This document shows positions 1 to 8,632 of a DNA stretch of 64,000 nt, one piece after another. The notes beneath the pieces were generated by a model that saw nothing but the letters and a program-made list of their open reading frames with translations, did not search any database and was not told the origin of the DNA. Every line of letters begins with the position of its first letter. Positions within the stretch are counted from its first letter, which is position 1. Source of the stretch: Paenibacillus sp. FSL H8-0048 (GTDB lineage Bacteria > Bacillota > Bacilli > Paenibacillales > Paenibacillaceae); NCBI RefSeq assembly GCF_038002825.1, contig NZ_JBBODF010000001.1, forward strand, positions 4,154,001 to 4,218,000, given 5' to 3'. Made by a program: the position numbers and the translations under genes.

Positions 1-419
1 GCAGTAAGCCGGAAGCCGTGAAGCGCCTCGTGGTATGCAGCGGCAAGGTGGCCATCGACCTGCAGACAGAGCTTGAGGCGACGCGCGGACAGGACTTCTC
101 CTGGCTGCACATTTTGCGCATGGAACAGCTCTATCCGTTCCCGGAACGCGAGCTTGGTACTCACCTTAGCGGCTTCAGCTCTCTGGAGGAGATCGTCTGG
201 GTACAGGAGGAACCGAAGAATATGGGCGGCTGGACGTATGCCGAATCCCGGCTGCGCGCCATCGCACCGCAGAAGGTCACTGTCCAGTACATCGGACGTC
301 CGGACCGTTCCAGCCCGGCCAGCGGCTACGCAGATGTCCACAGCTTCGAGCAGCGGCGCATTGTACGGGAAGCCCTGAAATTGAATGCTGCAGTGCAAGC
401 ACCTGTACCGTCTTCCTGA
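1..419 (+). CDS. odhA: 2-oxoglutarate dehydrogenase E1, C-terminal end (partial)
   Basis: This is the C-terminal part of the thiamine-diphosphate-dependent E1 component of the 2-oxoglutarate dehydrogenase complex, which decarboxylates 2-oxoglutarate in the TCA cycle. The reading frame is already open at base 3 (SKPEAVKRLVVCSGKV), so the true start lies before the window. The visible 139 residues are typical of the E1 C-terminal domain: a CSGKV strand, the RMEQLYPFP segment, the WVQEEPKNMGGW stretch and a closing YIGRPDRSSPA segment. The odhB gene follows after about 60 bases with its own ribosome site, the usual odhAB order. The identification is firm; only the upstream extent is unknown. Confidence 0.95.
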   Translation, partial: SKPEAVKRLVVCSGKVAIDLQTELEATRGQDFSWLHILRMEQLYPFPERELGTHLSGFSSLEEIVWVQEEPKNMGGWTYAESRLRAIAPQKVTVQYIGRPDRSSPASGYADVHSFEQRRIVREALKLNAAVQAPVPSS

Positions 420-478
420 GCACAGCAAGGCGGTCATCCAATATCACGCACACCACTATATTTGGGGAGGTACGGCCT

Positions 479-1795
479 GTGTCCGAGATAAAAGTACCCG
501 ATTTGGGCGAATCGATTTCCGAAGGAACGATCTACAAATGGCTGGTTAAAGAGGGCGATACTGTCGGCCAGGGGGATGTGCTTGCCGAGCTTGAGACTGA
601 CAAGGTCAATCTCGAGATCAGTGCGGAGGAGGACGGCGTCATCTCCTCCATCCTGCGCCAGGCGGGCGAGAACGTTGCCGTTGGCGAAGCCATCGGCATC
701 ATCGGCATCATCGGCAGCGCCGCTGGAGCAGCTGCTGCCAGCAAGCCGGCAGCAGACAGCGTTCCGCAGGGCGGCAGCGCGCCTGCTGCTGCCGCAAGTG
801 CCGCAGCGCCTGAACCGGCCGCTGCGGTAACGGCTCCAGCCGCCGCCGAAGGTGCGGCGGCAGGCACTGCGGCCCTGGCCTCGCCGGGGGCGCGCAAGCT
901 GGCGCGGGAGCGGGGCATCGACCTCGGCGAGGTCAGTGCCCGCGACCCAATCGGCCGGATCGGTCAGGCCGATGTGGATGGTCATAGCGCCGCCGGGCCG
1001 CAGGCCGCTGCGCAAGCGGCTCCGGCGGCGCGGCCGGAGCCGGCGAAGCCCGCGCCGCCGGCAGCGGGCAAGGCGCCGCATGCCGAGGACGGCAAAGCCA
1101 CCGAGCGCAAGCGCATGTCGCGGCGGCGGCTGACGATTGCCAGCCGCCTGGTCGAAGCGCAGCAGACGGCTGCGATGCTGACCACCTTCAACGAGGTGGA
1201 CATGACCGCGATTCTCGACATCCGCAAGCGCCGCAAGGATGCCTTCAAGGAGAAGCACGAGGTTGGACTCGGCTTCATGTCCTTCTTCACCAAGGCAGTC
1301 ATCGGCGCGCTCAAGGCTTACCCGATGCTGAATGCGGAGATCGACGGGGAAGATCTCCTGCTGAAGAAATATTACGACATCGGCATTGCCGTAGCTGCCA
1401 AGGAAGGCCTGGTTGTACCGGTCGTCCGCGATGCCGACCGGCTTAGCTTCCCTGAGATCGAGCGGCGGATCGGCGAGCTGGCCTCCAAGGCGCGGGCGAA
1501 TACGCTCAGCCTGCCGGAGCTTCAGGGTGGAACCTTCACGATCACGAACGGCGGAGTATTCGGCTCCCTGCTGTCCACACCGATCCTCAACACCCCGCAG
1601 GTCGGCATTCTCGGCATGCACAAGATCCAGCTGCGCCCCATCGCGCTGGATGAGGAACGCACGGTCAACCGTCCGATGATGTACATCGCCTTGTCCTACG
1701 ATCACCGGATCGTGGACGGATCAGAAGCGGTCAGCTTCCTGGTCAGAGTCAAGGAATTGCTGGAGGACCCGGAATCTCTGTTGCTGGAAGGTTAA
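479..1795 (+). CDS. odhB: dihydrolipoyllysine-residue succinyltransferase (2-oxoglutarate dehydrogenase E2)
   Basis: This is the E2 core of the 2-oxoglutarate dehydrogenase complex; it moves the succinyl group from lipoyl-lysine to CoA. The 438 residues show an N-terminal lipoyl domain (about 1-78) with the modified lysine in ETDKVNLEI (K42), an Ala/Pro-rich swinging linker (about 80-130) and a peripheral subunit-binding domain (about 133-169, ASPGARKLARERGI). The C-terminal acyltransferase domain carries the YDHRIVDG active site (H409, D413). Translation starts at GTG, with a GGGGAGG ribosome site about 9 bases upstream. A second Ala/Pro-rich linker lies near 170-205. It forms an operon with odhA and is followed by a strong terminator. 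E2 of pyruvate dehydrogenase is an alternative family member, but the E1 neighbour decides for 2-oxoglutarate. Confidence 0.95.
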   Translation: MSEIKVPDLGESISEGTIYKWLVKEGDTVGQGDVLAELETDKVNLEISAEEDGVISSILRQAGENVAVGEAIGIIGIIGSAAGAAAASKPAADSVPQGGSAPAAAASAAAPEPAAAVTAPAAAEGAAAGTAALASPGARKLARERGIDLGEVSARDPIGRIGQADVDGHSAAGPQAAAQAAPAARPEPAKPAPPAAGKAPHAEDGKATERKRMSRRRLTIASRLVEAQQTAAMLTTFNEVDMTAILDIRKRRKDAFKEKHEVGLGFMSFFTKAVIGALKAYPMLNAEIDGEDLLLKKYYDIGIAVAAKEGLVVPVVRDADRLSFPEIERRIGELASKARANTLSLPELQGGTFTITNGGVFGSLLSTPILNTPQVGILGMHKIQLRPIALDEERTVNRPMMYIALSYDHRIVDGSEAVSFLVRVKELLEDPESLLLEG

Positions 1796-1840
1796 TTCTC
1801 CGGCCACATAGTTTCTCCATCCACTTACATGATAAACATA

Positions 1841-1887
1841 AAGGCACCCGGCGGAGCGTAACCTTACGCTTCCCGGATGCCTTTTTT
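1841..1887 (+). terminator. rho-independent terminator of odhAB
   Basis: A long hairpin (arms AAGGCACCCGG... and ...CCCGGATGCCTT with an inner GCGTAA/TTACGC stem) is followed by a run of T. It lies 45 bases after the odhB stop. Confidence 0.85.
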
Positions 1888-1963
1888 GTCTATCTGCTGA
1901 CTCCGCCATACCCGCTCATACCAACATGCGCCTGTTCCCGGCAGCCCACGCGCATCACCCAAT

Positions 1964-2217
1964 CCAATTGTAATCGGTTTTTCGACCACATTTAGCCGAG
2001 GCTGCGCATCCGGTCCAATTGTAATCGGTTTTTCGACCACATTCAGCCCACGCGACTCACCCAATCCAATTGTAATCGGTTTTTCGATCACATTCAGCCG
2101 AGGCGGCGCATCCGGTCCAATTGTGATCGGTTTTTCGACCACATTCAGCCGAGGCGGCGCATCCGGTCCAATTGTGATCGGTTTTTCGACCACATTCAGC
2201 CGAGGCGGCGCACCCAC
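1964..2217. repeat. 51-nt tandem hairpin array, locus 1 (left part, 5 units)
   Basis: The box CCAATTG recurs at 1964, 2015, 2066, 2117 and 2168, always exactly 51 bases apart. Each unit is a roughly 22-base near-palindrome (TGTAATCG, a T-rich loop, CGACCACA) plus a 29-base spacer such as AGCCGAGGCGGCGCATCCGG. Read on the minus strand the hairpin arms pair through G-U wobbles, whereas on the plus strand the same positions are A-C mismatches. The array lies between odhB and the convergent MFS gene and is interrupted by the IS256 element. Because 51 is 17 codons, a minus-strand frame stays open through it, but no ribosome site supports a protein. Confidence 0.9.
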
Positions 2218-3629
2218 GGATGGCGTAAAGTAAGTTGTGTACCAAGATTTGGAGTCTAGTCAGACACCAAAAAAGTAGGGTATCCTCGGGATTGCGAAAC
2301 CACCAAGGAGGAACCCTACCAATGAATATTTTACCCGAAAGTTCTCTGAATAATCTATTTGAAAAACTTGTTAAAGATTTTGTGAAAGACAACATGGAAC
2401 GCCTGTTGCGCGCCGAAATCCAGGGGTTTATGGAGAGTGAAGAAGCCGGTGCCAGCAATAGTCGCAATGGCTACTATACGCGAGACTTACACACGAAATA
2501 CGGCCATATCGAGGATCTTCAGGTCCCCGGGACCGCCAAAGCCTTTTCCAGACGCAGATGTTTGAGCCGTACCAGCGGCGGGACGGATGGTTAGAAGAGG
2601 CCGTCATCCAAATGTACAAATCGGGCATGGGTACGCGGGATGTGGCCCGGTTCATTGAAAGTATGTTTGGCAGCCACTACTCCCCCACCACGGTCAGCAA
2701 TATTACGGCTACGGTGCTAGACGATATCCACCAGTGGCAGAAACGGCCCCTGAGCAAACGGTACTCCGTAATCTACTTGGATGGGCTGTACGTGAAGCTG
2801 AAACGGGGCACGGTTCGTGGCGAAGTGGTCTACTTTGCGATGGGGATTGACGAGGAGGGACAGCGTCAAATTCTCGGGTTTTACGTGGGCGGCCAAGAGA
2901 GTTCGAATGGCTGGCGGGAGGTACTCAAAGACCTGTACGACCGCGGAGCGCAGGAAGTCCTGCTGGGTGTGTTTGACGGACTACCGGGGCTGGATGCGGC
3001 GTTTAAAGAGACCTATCCTCAGGCAGATGTACAGCATTGCGTAGTGCACAAAGTGCGGGCCACGTTCCCTAAAATCCGGATGGAGCACAGAACTGATGTC
3101 CTTGAAGCGTTGAAAACCGTATATACCGCACCGGATGAAGTGGTAGCCCGGGCTAACTTTGATACGGTCAAAGCGAAGTGGAACAAGCTATATCCGAAGG
3201 AAATGAGGTCCTGGGAGGAACAGTTATCCACACTCCTGACGTTCTACAAGTATCCGGAATCGATCCGTAAAGCGATCTACACGTCGAACCCCATCGAACG
3301 GATGAACAAGGAAATCCGCAAGCGTCTGAAACCGATGAACAGTCTGACGAACATGGATGCGGCAGAGAAAATCGTGTACCTGGAGATGCTGGAATACAAT
3401 GAACGTCATGCAGGGCGGGTCGCCCAAGGCTTTGGCATGGATGCCGTTAAAAAGAAGCTAAAAGAGCTATTCGAAACACGCTATCCCTCTTTGCCCACAC
3501 CGGAAGAGACATAGCAGAGAAATCCAGTTTCTGGGGGTCGGGGTTCCCCCTCCCCCAGAAACACTACACCCCAACCCGTAACCCCGGGGAGGTACTTCTA
3601 CTCTCTTACACAAACTTCTTGACGCTACC
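2217..3629 (+). mobile_element. IS256-family insertion sequence inserted in the 51-nt array
   Basis: The element is bounded by imperfect terminal inverted repeats of about 26 bases. The left end at 2218-2243 begins GGATGGCGTAAAG; the right end at 3605-3630 reads GGGTAGCGTCAAG on the minus strand. Both ends share the inner TTGTGTA. CACCCA occurs at 2211-2216 and again at 3630-3635 as a probable target duplication (7 of 8 bases match if extended to the usual 8). Removing 2217-3635 restores the exact 51-base spacing of the flanking array, which supports these borders. Borders are uncertain by one or two bases. Confidence 0.85.
2322..3514 (+). pseudogene. IS256-family transposase, frameshifted
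   Basis: This is a mutator-type DDE transposase. The reading frame starts at ATG 2322 (MNILPESSLNNL) behind AAGGAGG and runs normally to about base 2530 (IEDLQVP). It then continues in another frame (DRQSLFQTQMFEPYQRRDGW) to the stop at 3514. One base appears to be missing in the CCCCGGG tract near 2524-2530. Joined, the two parts give about 397 residues, the normal family length. The catalytic acidic residues are visible: Asp in YLDGLYVK, Asp in GVFDGLPG and Glu in SNPIERMNKEI. Either the gene is inactive or the tract holds a sequencing error. Programmed frameshifting is not usual for this family. Confidence 0.85.
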
Positions 3630-3637
3630 CACCCAGT

Positions 3638-3712
3638 CCAATTGTGATCGGTTTTTCGATTACATTTGGCCCACGCGGCGCATCCGGGCCATTTGTGGCC
3701 GGTTTGCTGTAT
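3638..3712. repeat. 51-nt hairpin array, locus 1 (right part beyond the IS)
   Basis: A further unit starts with CCAATTG at 3638 and a degenerate one with CCATTTG at 3689, again 51 bases apart. They continue the array of 1964-2217 after the insertion sequence. The last unit has drifted (TGTGGCCGGTTTGC). Confidence 0.85.
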
Positions 3713-3775
3713 TAGAAACACTACTCACTTCATGCTGGAGTTGTGCCTCGAAAGATAAGTTTGTTTTCGACCATG

Positions 3776-3822
3776 AAAAAAAGAGATCCCCCACCCGCTT
3801 ACGCGGGCGGAGGACATCTCTT
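3776..3822 (-). terminator. terminator of the MFS transporter gene
   Basis: On the minus strand a hairpin with arms GAGAT...CCGCCCGC and GCGGGTGG...ATCTC is followed by seven T. It lies about 120 bases past the stop of the MFS gene. Confidence 0.75.
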
Positions 3823-3840
3823 CTTCTCAGATTTATTCTC

Positions 3841-3916
3841 TTTGTCTATAGTACTCAAATTTGTCTATAGTACTCTTATCTGTCTATTGTACTCTTATCT
3901 GTCTATAGTACTTTCT
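3841..3916. repeat. four 19-nt direct repeats
   Basis: Four consecutive 19-base units (3841, 3860, 3879, 3898) share the core GTCTATAGTACTC with few changes. They fill the gap between the terminator hairpin and the 3' end of the MFS gene. The unit contains the small palindrome CTATAG. No function is evident. Confidence 0.85.
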
Positions 3917-3941
3917 CAAGCCGACGTAAGTCGATATATGG

Positions 3942-5201
3942 TTAAGCCGTATGCCGTGAAGGCTTCAGGCTCATTCCCTTGGCTTTGGCTGCTCTGGCTA
4001 CCGGAGGCTTCAGTGAAACCGCCAGGATACAAGCCAGAATACACAGCAGCCCGATGATGTTAAAAGTGGGCTTGAACCCGCCGAGGAAGGCGGCGATGAA
4101 CGAACCGGACAGCGCGCCGATCCCGAAGCCCTGATAGATAATGCCGTAGTTCTTACTGTGATTCTTCAGGCCGAAGAAGTCACTGACAATCGCCGGGAAG
4201 ACGGTAATGTTACCGCCGAAGCAGAAGGCGATAGCCGCCACACAGGCGAAGAACAGGCCATAGCTCAGCGCGGCATAGCTGAGGGTAAACATCGCCACAG
4301 CCGTTACCGCCAGCGTGATACTAATCAGCTTGGTCCGGCTTACCCGGTCGGATAATGCGCCAAGAATCAGGCGTCCAGCCGTGTTGAAAATAGCGATCAT
4401 CGCCACAGCATTCGCCGCCGTCGCCACATCCATACCCGCCAGCTGCACACCGATATCCTTCACGATACCGATCAGATAGAGGCCGCTCATGCAGGCGGTG
4501 AAGAAGATCACGAACAGCAGGTACGCTTCCTTCGTGCGAAGCATTTCCTTCACGGTATAATCCTTGGGCAGCAGAGCCGCCCCGGAAGCGGACGATGCCC
4601 GGTTTCCCGCAGCAGTTACAGCAGGCGCAGCAGCCGGAGCCTCCCGGATCAGCAGCGAGCCGATGAGGATCATCATCATAACGATAAGGCCCCAGTATAG
4701 AAAAGCATTCGACACCCCCGCCGATTCAATCAGGCCGCCATTGATGTATTTGAAGATCAGACTGCCCGTTCCGTAAGCGCCCACGGACACCCCGGAGATC
4801 AGTCCTTTATTCTTCGGGAACCACTTCATCAGGTTGGACAGCGAAGTAATATACGCCGTTCCGTCCGCATACCCGACCACTACGCCAGCCAGCAGGTAGA
4901 ACATCGGCAGGGAACTGGCCTGCGAGCTCAGAATCAGCCCCAGCCCCAGCAGTATGCCGGAGGCTGCAGTCAGTCTGCGGAGACCGAACCGGTCCTGCAG
5001 CTTGCCTGCGAACAGTGTGGCGAAGGCCAAAGCAAAGCTGGTAATAGAAAACGTTATCGAAACTGAGCTAAGCTCAAAACCAAATGTACTGACAAGATGT
5101 GCATTGAACAGGCTCCAGGTGTAGATGGTACCGAGTCCCATTTGCATAATTACTGTACCTAGTACGATGAGCCACCGTTTACTGGCTGTATCCGTTATCA
5201 T
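3942..5201 (-). CDS. OFA-family MFS transporter (oxalate/formate antiporter-like, YhjX-like)
   Basis: This is a 12-helix major facilitator protein of 419 residues with the look of the oxalate:formate antiporter family. Features include the N-terminal IYTWSLFNAHL segment, the loop FAGKLQDRFGLRR between helices 2 and 3, and NLMKWFPKNKGLISGVSVGAYG in helices 4-5. The ATG start has AGAGGG 8 bases upstream. The gene lies 131 bases downstream of a LytTR regulator and LytS kinase on the same strand. In E. coli the YpdA/YpdB LytS-type system activates yhjX, an OFA transporter linked to pyruvate, so a role in export or uptake of pyruvate, formate or a similar acid is inferred. The substrate cannot be read from sequence. 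Confidence 0.85.
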   Translation of the reverse strand: MITDTASKRWLIVLGTVIMQMGLGTIYTWSLFNAHLVSTFGFELSSVSITFSITSFALAFATLFAGKLQDRFGLRRLTAASGILLGLGLILSSQASSLPMFYLLAGVVVGYADGTAYITSLSNLMKWFPKNKGLISGVSVGAYGTGSLIFKYINGGLIESAGVSNAFLYWGLIVMMMILIGSLLIREAPAAAPAVTAAGNRASSASGAALLPKDYTVKEMLRTKEAYLLFVIFFTACMSGLYLIGIVKDIGVQLAGMDVATAANAVAMIAIFNTAGRLILGALSDRVSRTKLISITLAVTAVAMFTLSYAALSYGLFFACVAAIAFCFGGNITVFPAIVSDFFGLKNHSKNYGIIYQGFGIGALSGSFIAAFLGGFKPTFNIIGLLCILACILAVSLKPPVARAAKAKGMSLKPSRHTA

Positions 5202-5332
5202 CAGAATTCCCTCTTTCTCTCTGAAGTCGCTGAATCCGCTTCAAGGCTTCCTTTGCCTTTTCATTGTAGCGAATGGTGCTCCTTCTGAGAGAAATCCGGA
5301 ATGAGATGACACTTACGGGGAATGAACTGCCG

Positions 5333-6064
5333 CTAGAGACGCATAATCTGCCGGAATTCCTTCACCTTGCTGCGGCTGACTGGCACCTCGGCATTCAGAT
5401 CACGCAGCCGGAGCAGATAGGTATTGTTGAACCAGGGGATGATTTCCTTGATTTTGGACAGATTGACCAGATAGGAGCGGTGGCAGCGGAAGAACTGCTC
5501 CTGCGGCAGACGGGTATGGAATTCGCTGATACTTAAGGCCATGCTGTATTCCTCCCCCTTGGTAATCACACTCGTTGTTTTCTCCTGCGCCGAAGCATAA
5601 TAGATCTCGTCTGCATCGACGACGATAATCTTTTCATTTTTCCACAGATTGACCTTATCGCTGCCCAGCTTCACCGGCCCCTCTTCCCCCTGGCGGCTCC
5701 CGGCCGCAATGGCCCCCTCCAGCTTCTGCAGCATCGCTCTGATCCGCGTCTCGCTGTAAGGCTTCAGAATATAGTCGAACGCTTCAATCTCGAACGCCTC
5801 GGCGGCATGCTCCTTATAAGCTGTAATGAACACAATATACGGCTTGACCGCGAACCGGCTGATATTATGGGCCAGCAGCACCCCGTCAATCGAAGGGATA
5901 TTGATATCCAGGAAAATCACGTCCACCGTATCCGTCTGCAGGTACTTCAGCGCATCCAGCCCGTCCTCGAATTCCGCCGCAATCTTGATCCGGCTGTGGG
6001 TCTGAATCAGATACGTAAGCTCCTGTCTTGCCAGCACTTCATCCTCGACAATGATCGCTCTCAT
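5333..6064 (-). CDS. LytTR-family response regulator (YpdB/BtsR-like)
   Basis: This 243-residue response regulator has an N-terminal receiver (acidic pocket VEDE at 6-9, phospho-acceptor D53 in FLDINIPSIDG) and a C-terminal LytTR DNA-binding domain (about 140-243). The LytTR domain shows FFRCHRSYLVNLSKI and PVSRSKVKEFRQ. Its length matches E. coli YpdB (244). The start codon overlaps the kinase stop in an ATGA, so the two are translationally coupled. The likely target is the downstream MFS gene. LytTR proteins bind paired direct repeats; I could not find a convincing pair in 5202-5332. Confidence 0.92.
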   Translation of the reverse strand: MRAIIVEDEVLARQELTYLIQTHSRIKIAAEFEDGLDALKYLQTDTVDVIFLDINIPSIDGVLLAHNISRFAVKPYIVFITAYKEHAAEAFEIEAFDYILKPYSETRIRAMLQKLEGAIAAGSRQGEEGPVKLGSDKVNLWKNEKIIVVDADEIYYASAQEKTTSVITKGEEYSMALSISEFHTRLPQEQFFRCHRSYLVNLSKIKEIIPWFNNTYLLRLRDLNAEVPVSRSKVKEFRQIMRL

Positions 6065-7722
6065 CGCTGCTCCTTCATCACATCAAAATAGATTTCCGTC
6101 CCCTTAGCCAGCCGCCGGATGGTCAGACCTTTACCGTAGATCAGCTTGATACGCTGGTGCACGTTGTTGAGGCCGATTTTGTTGCCTTCCATGCTTCCGC
6201 TGTAGACCTTTGCAATCGTCTCTTCACTGATCCCCGCTCCGGTATCGGCAATTCGCACCCTTACACTGTCTCCGTGGTCCTTGACCGAGATCTCTACAGT
6301 TCCGTTTCCTTTCCCCTTCAAAATCCCGTGGATAATCGCATTCTCCACCAGCGGCTGAATGACCAGACTCGGAATGCGTACCGCCACCTCATCGATATCG
6401 TACAGTACGCTCAGGCGGCTGCCGAAGCGGGCCTTCTCTATCTCCACATAATGCTGCACCTGCTGCAGCTCGCGCCGGATATCTATAGACTCATCGGTCA
6501 GCTCCAGATTGTACCGCATATACCCCGACAGATTGACAATCAGCTCGCGCGCCTTGTCCGGGTCGATCCTGATCGAGGAGATGATCGCATTCAGCGCATT
6601 GAACAGAAAATGCGGGTTGATGCTGGTCTGCAATGCCTTCAGCTCAGCCTTATTGGCCATCTCCTTGATGCCCTCAACCCGTGACACCTCCATCAGCGTG
6701 GAGATGATCTGTGAGAGCCCTACAGCCATAGCCTGGAGGGAATAGGTGATTTTATGCGCGTGGGTATAGTAGATCTTGAGTGATCCCGTCACCTCCCCCT
6801 TCTCCTTCAGCGGAATAATGATCAGCGAGCGGATGTCCCGGTTCATGTACTCGGTATCGTCGTCACGGATGGTAATCTCCCCGCTGCTCAGCGTCTGCTT
6901 CGTCTCCTCACTGATAATCTCATTAGCTTCGGCATAATATTCTTCCCCGACACCCACGTAGGCCAGAATGACTCTGGTATCGGTAATGGCCACCGCATCC
7001 GCCCCGATATCCTTCTGGATGATTCCGCAGATGGTACGCAGCGACTCAGGATTAATACTGCGGAAATACGGAAGCGTCTTATTGGCAATATCCAGCGCCA
7101 GCTTGGACTGCTTCGCGGCAATCCGTTCCTTCTCCCCTTCTACACTCTGTACAAGCGTAACGATCAGACCAGCACAGATCTGCCCCATTATCATTGGAAA
7201 AGCAATCTTCGACACGATGTCCACCCCCAGCGAGTGGGGATCAGCCATCACCAGAATCAGCAGCATCGTCAGTGCCTCGCAGGCCATCCCGGCAGCAATG
7301 GCAGCGATCCAGCGCCGTTCAGGCGAAGTGCGCCGGTAAATAATCCCGGATACCACACCGGCTGTAATGCTGGTAATCAGACACGGGAGCGAGGTAACCC
7401 CGCCGATATCGATCAGGAAGCGGTGTACGCCCGAGAGGACCCCGGTAATCAGCCCGACCCAAGGGCCGAACAGAATCCCCCCGGCTATAATGGCGATAAT
7501 CCGCACATTGACCAGAGACCCTTCCACATTAATCCCGCTGTAGGTTCCGAAGATGGCGAACAGGCTGAAGATGATTGTGACAATCGCCAGCTCCTGCGGG
7601 GCATGAATCCCTTTGGCAAAAATCTCCTTGAACCGCGGCACCCGGCTCAGAACGAATAGACACATCAGCAGCAGCGCTGCCCGCTCAAACAATTGCAGCA
7701 AAATACTCAGATTATATTGCAC
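6061..7722 (-). CDS. LytS-type sensor histidine kinase (5TM-LYT, GAF, HisKA_7TM-like)
   Basis: This sensor kinase is predicted to phosphorylate the adjacent LytTR regulator. It has about six N-terminal membrane helices of the 5TM-LYT type (about 5-195), a GAF-like domain (about 210-350), the phospho-acceptor region INPHFLFNALN (His at about 371) and a C-terminal ATPase with GLNNVHQRI. The frame is open to a TTG at 7743. I prefer the GTG at 7722 because GGAGG lies 7 bases before it, giving 553 residues, close to E. coli YpdA and BtsS. Both relatives sense pyruvate, which makes a pyruvate-like signal plausible here. Confidence 0.9.
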   Translation of the reverse strand: MQYNLSILLQLFERAALLLMCLFVLSRVPRFKEIFAKGIHAPQELAIVTIIFSLFAIFGTYSGINVEGSLVNVRIIAIIAGGILFGPWVGLITGVLSGVHRFLIDIGGVTSLPCLITSITAGVVSGIIYRRTSPERRWIAAIAAGMACEALTMLLILVMADPHSLGVDIVSKIAFPMIMGQICAGLIVTLVQSVEGEKERIAAKQSKLALDIANKTLPYFRSINPESLRTICGIIQKDIGADAVAITDTRVILAYVGVGEEYYAEANEIISEETKQTLSSGEITIRDDDTEYMNRDIRSLIIIPLKEKGEVTGSLKIYYTHAHKITYSLQAMAVGLSQIISTLMEVSRVEGIKEMANKAELKALQTSINPHFLFNALNAIISSIRIDPDKARELIVNLSGYMRYNLELTDESIDIRRELQQVQHYVEIEKARFGSRLSVLYDIDEVAVRIPSLVIQPLVENAIIHGILKGKGNGTVEISVKDHGDSVRVRIADTGAGISEETIAKVYSGSMEGNKIGLNNVHQRIKLIYGKGLTIRRLAKGTEIYFDVMKEQR

Positions 7723-7860
7723 ACTCACGCCTCCATAGGACAAGCTATCGGTCCATTATAAGACGGGATAATGGTTATAGCAATCGGATCAGCCGCTCAC
7801 CGCACGGGTGGTATATAATGGACAGAAACTAGATACAGCGTAAGGAAGGAGCGTCAAGGG

Positions 7861-8439
7861 ATGAAGCTTCATAATGAACCGGACATTCTCCGGCTGGTGA
7901 AGGAAGATGACTGGATGATGGGAATTCTTGCCTTGGCCGCCGTGCCGCAGTTGCCGGACTGGTGGGTCTGCGCCGGGTTTGTGCGCTCCAAGATCTGGGA
8001 TGTGCGACACGGATATAAGGAGCGGACCCCGCTTCAGGATATTGATGTCATCTATTATGACCGTAGTGACCTGCGGGAGGAGACGGAGAAGCTCTGGGAG
8101 ACACAGCTGAAGGAGCAGCATCCCGGAATCCCCTGGTCGGTCAAGAACCAGGCGCGAATGCATAAGGTGAATGACCTGAAGCCTTACCGGTCCTCCACGG
8201 ATGCCATGTCCATGTTCCCGGAGACCGCCACAGTGCTCGGCCTCTCCCTCCGTGAAGACGGCGAAGTCATTCTCAGCGCTCCCCATGGCGTAGAGGATGT
8301 GCTTGAGCTGGTGGTGCGGCCCACGCCTTACTTCGCCGCCAATCCGCATCTCTGGCCTGTCTATGAGAAGAGGATAGCCAGCAAGAATTGGCAGCGCATC
8401 TGGACCGGTCTGCGGGTCCTTCCGGCCGGGAAGCGTTAG
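7861..8439 (+). CDS. nucleotidyltransferase family protein (NTP_transf_6 / DUF925-like)
   Basis: This 192-residue protein resembles the small predicted nucleotidyltransferase family PF06042. It has the nucleotidyltransferase core WVCAGFVRSKIWD followed by PLQDIDVIYYD, whose two Asp residues (DID) would bind metal. Further family signatures are NQARMHKVND and FPETATVLG. The ATG start has AAGGAGCG about 9 bases upstream, and a TATAAT-like box lies near 7812. No biochemical substrate is established for this family. It stands alone between divergent and convergent neighbours. Confidence 0.75.
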   Translation: MKLHNEPDILRLVKEDDWMMGILALAAVPQLPDWWVCAGFVRSKIWDVRHGYKERTPLQDIDVIYYDRSDLREETEKLWETQLKEQHPGIPWSVKNQARMHKVNDLKPYRSSTDAMSMFPETATVLGLSLREDGEVILSAPHGVEDVLELVVRPTPYFAANPHLWPVYEKRIASKNWQRIWTGLRVLPAGKR

Positions 8440-8471
8440 CGGCCGGTCCCCAACCTCCCTGAAATCCAAGT

Positions 8472-8565
8472 GGAAACGGCTTTGCCGTTCTTGTAAAGGA
8501 CGGTACCGTTTCAGCGAGAAATAGAAGGATAAGTTATCGTGTGCAACATATAACTTCTTATATTT
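8472..8565. repeat. dispersed 94-nt structured repeat, copy A
   Basis: The stretch begins GAAACGGCTTTGCCG, passes an inner palindrome (CCGT...AAGGACGG), then CCGTTTCAGCGAGAAATAG and ATAAGTTATCGTGTG, and ends in TTCTTATATTT. It is about 90% identical to 58425-58518. Outer arms GAAACGG/CCGTTTC pair. A shorter relative lies at 48566-48603. Confidence 0.85.
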
Positions 8566-8566
8566 C

Positions 8567-8614
8567 AAATAAGGAGCAGGCTGTCCCCGGCCGGGGACAG
8601 CCTGCTCCTTATTT
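8567..8614. terminator. 48-nt perfect palindrome, bidirectional terminator
   Basis: AAATAAGGAGCAGGCTGTCC and its exact reverse complement meet at 8590/8591 around GGCC, giving a flawless 24-bp stem with A-run and T-run ends. It sits between the convergent nucleotidyltransferase and chemoreceptor genes and can terminate both. Confidence 0.9.
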
Positions 8615-8632
8615 AGAAGCCGTATTCTATTG

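Noticed and set aside
434..1705. 423-residue minus-strand open frame
   Set aside because: It is antisense to odhB, which is certain.
1864..2217. Minus-strand open frame encoding repeats of NVVEKPITIG
   Set aside because: The frame stays open only because 51 is a multiple of 3; there is no ribosome site, and the array is better explained by its hairpins. The same holds for the frame at 61682-62182 and both strands at 20.1-20.5 kb.
5202..5332. YpdB-type direct repeat upstream of the MFS gene
   Set aside because: No repeated motif with suitable spacing could be identified by eye.
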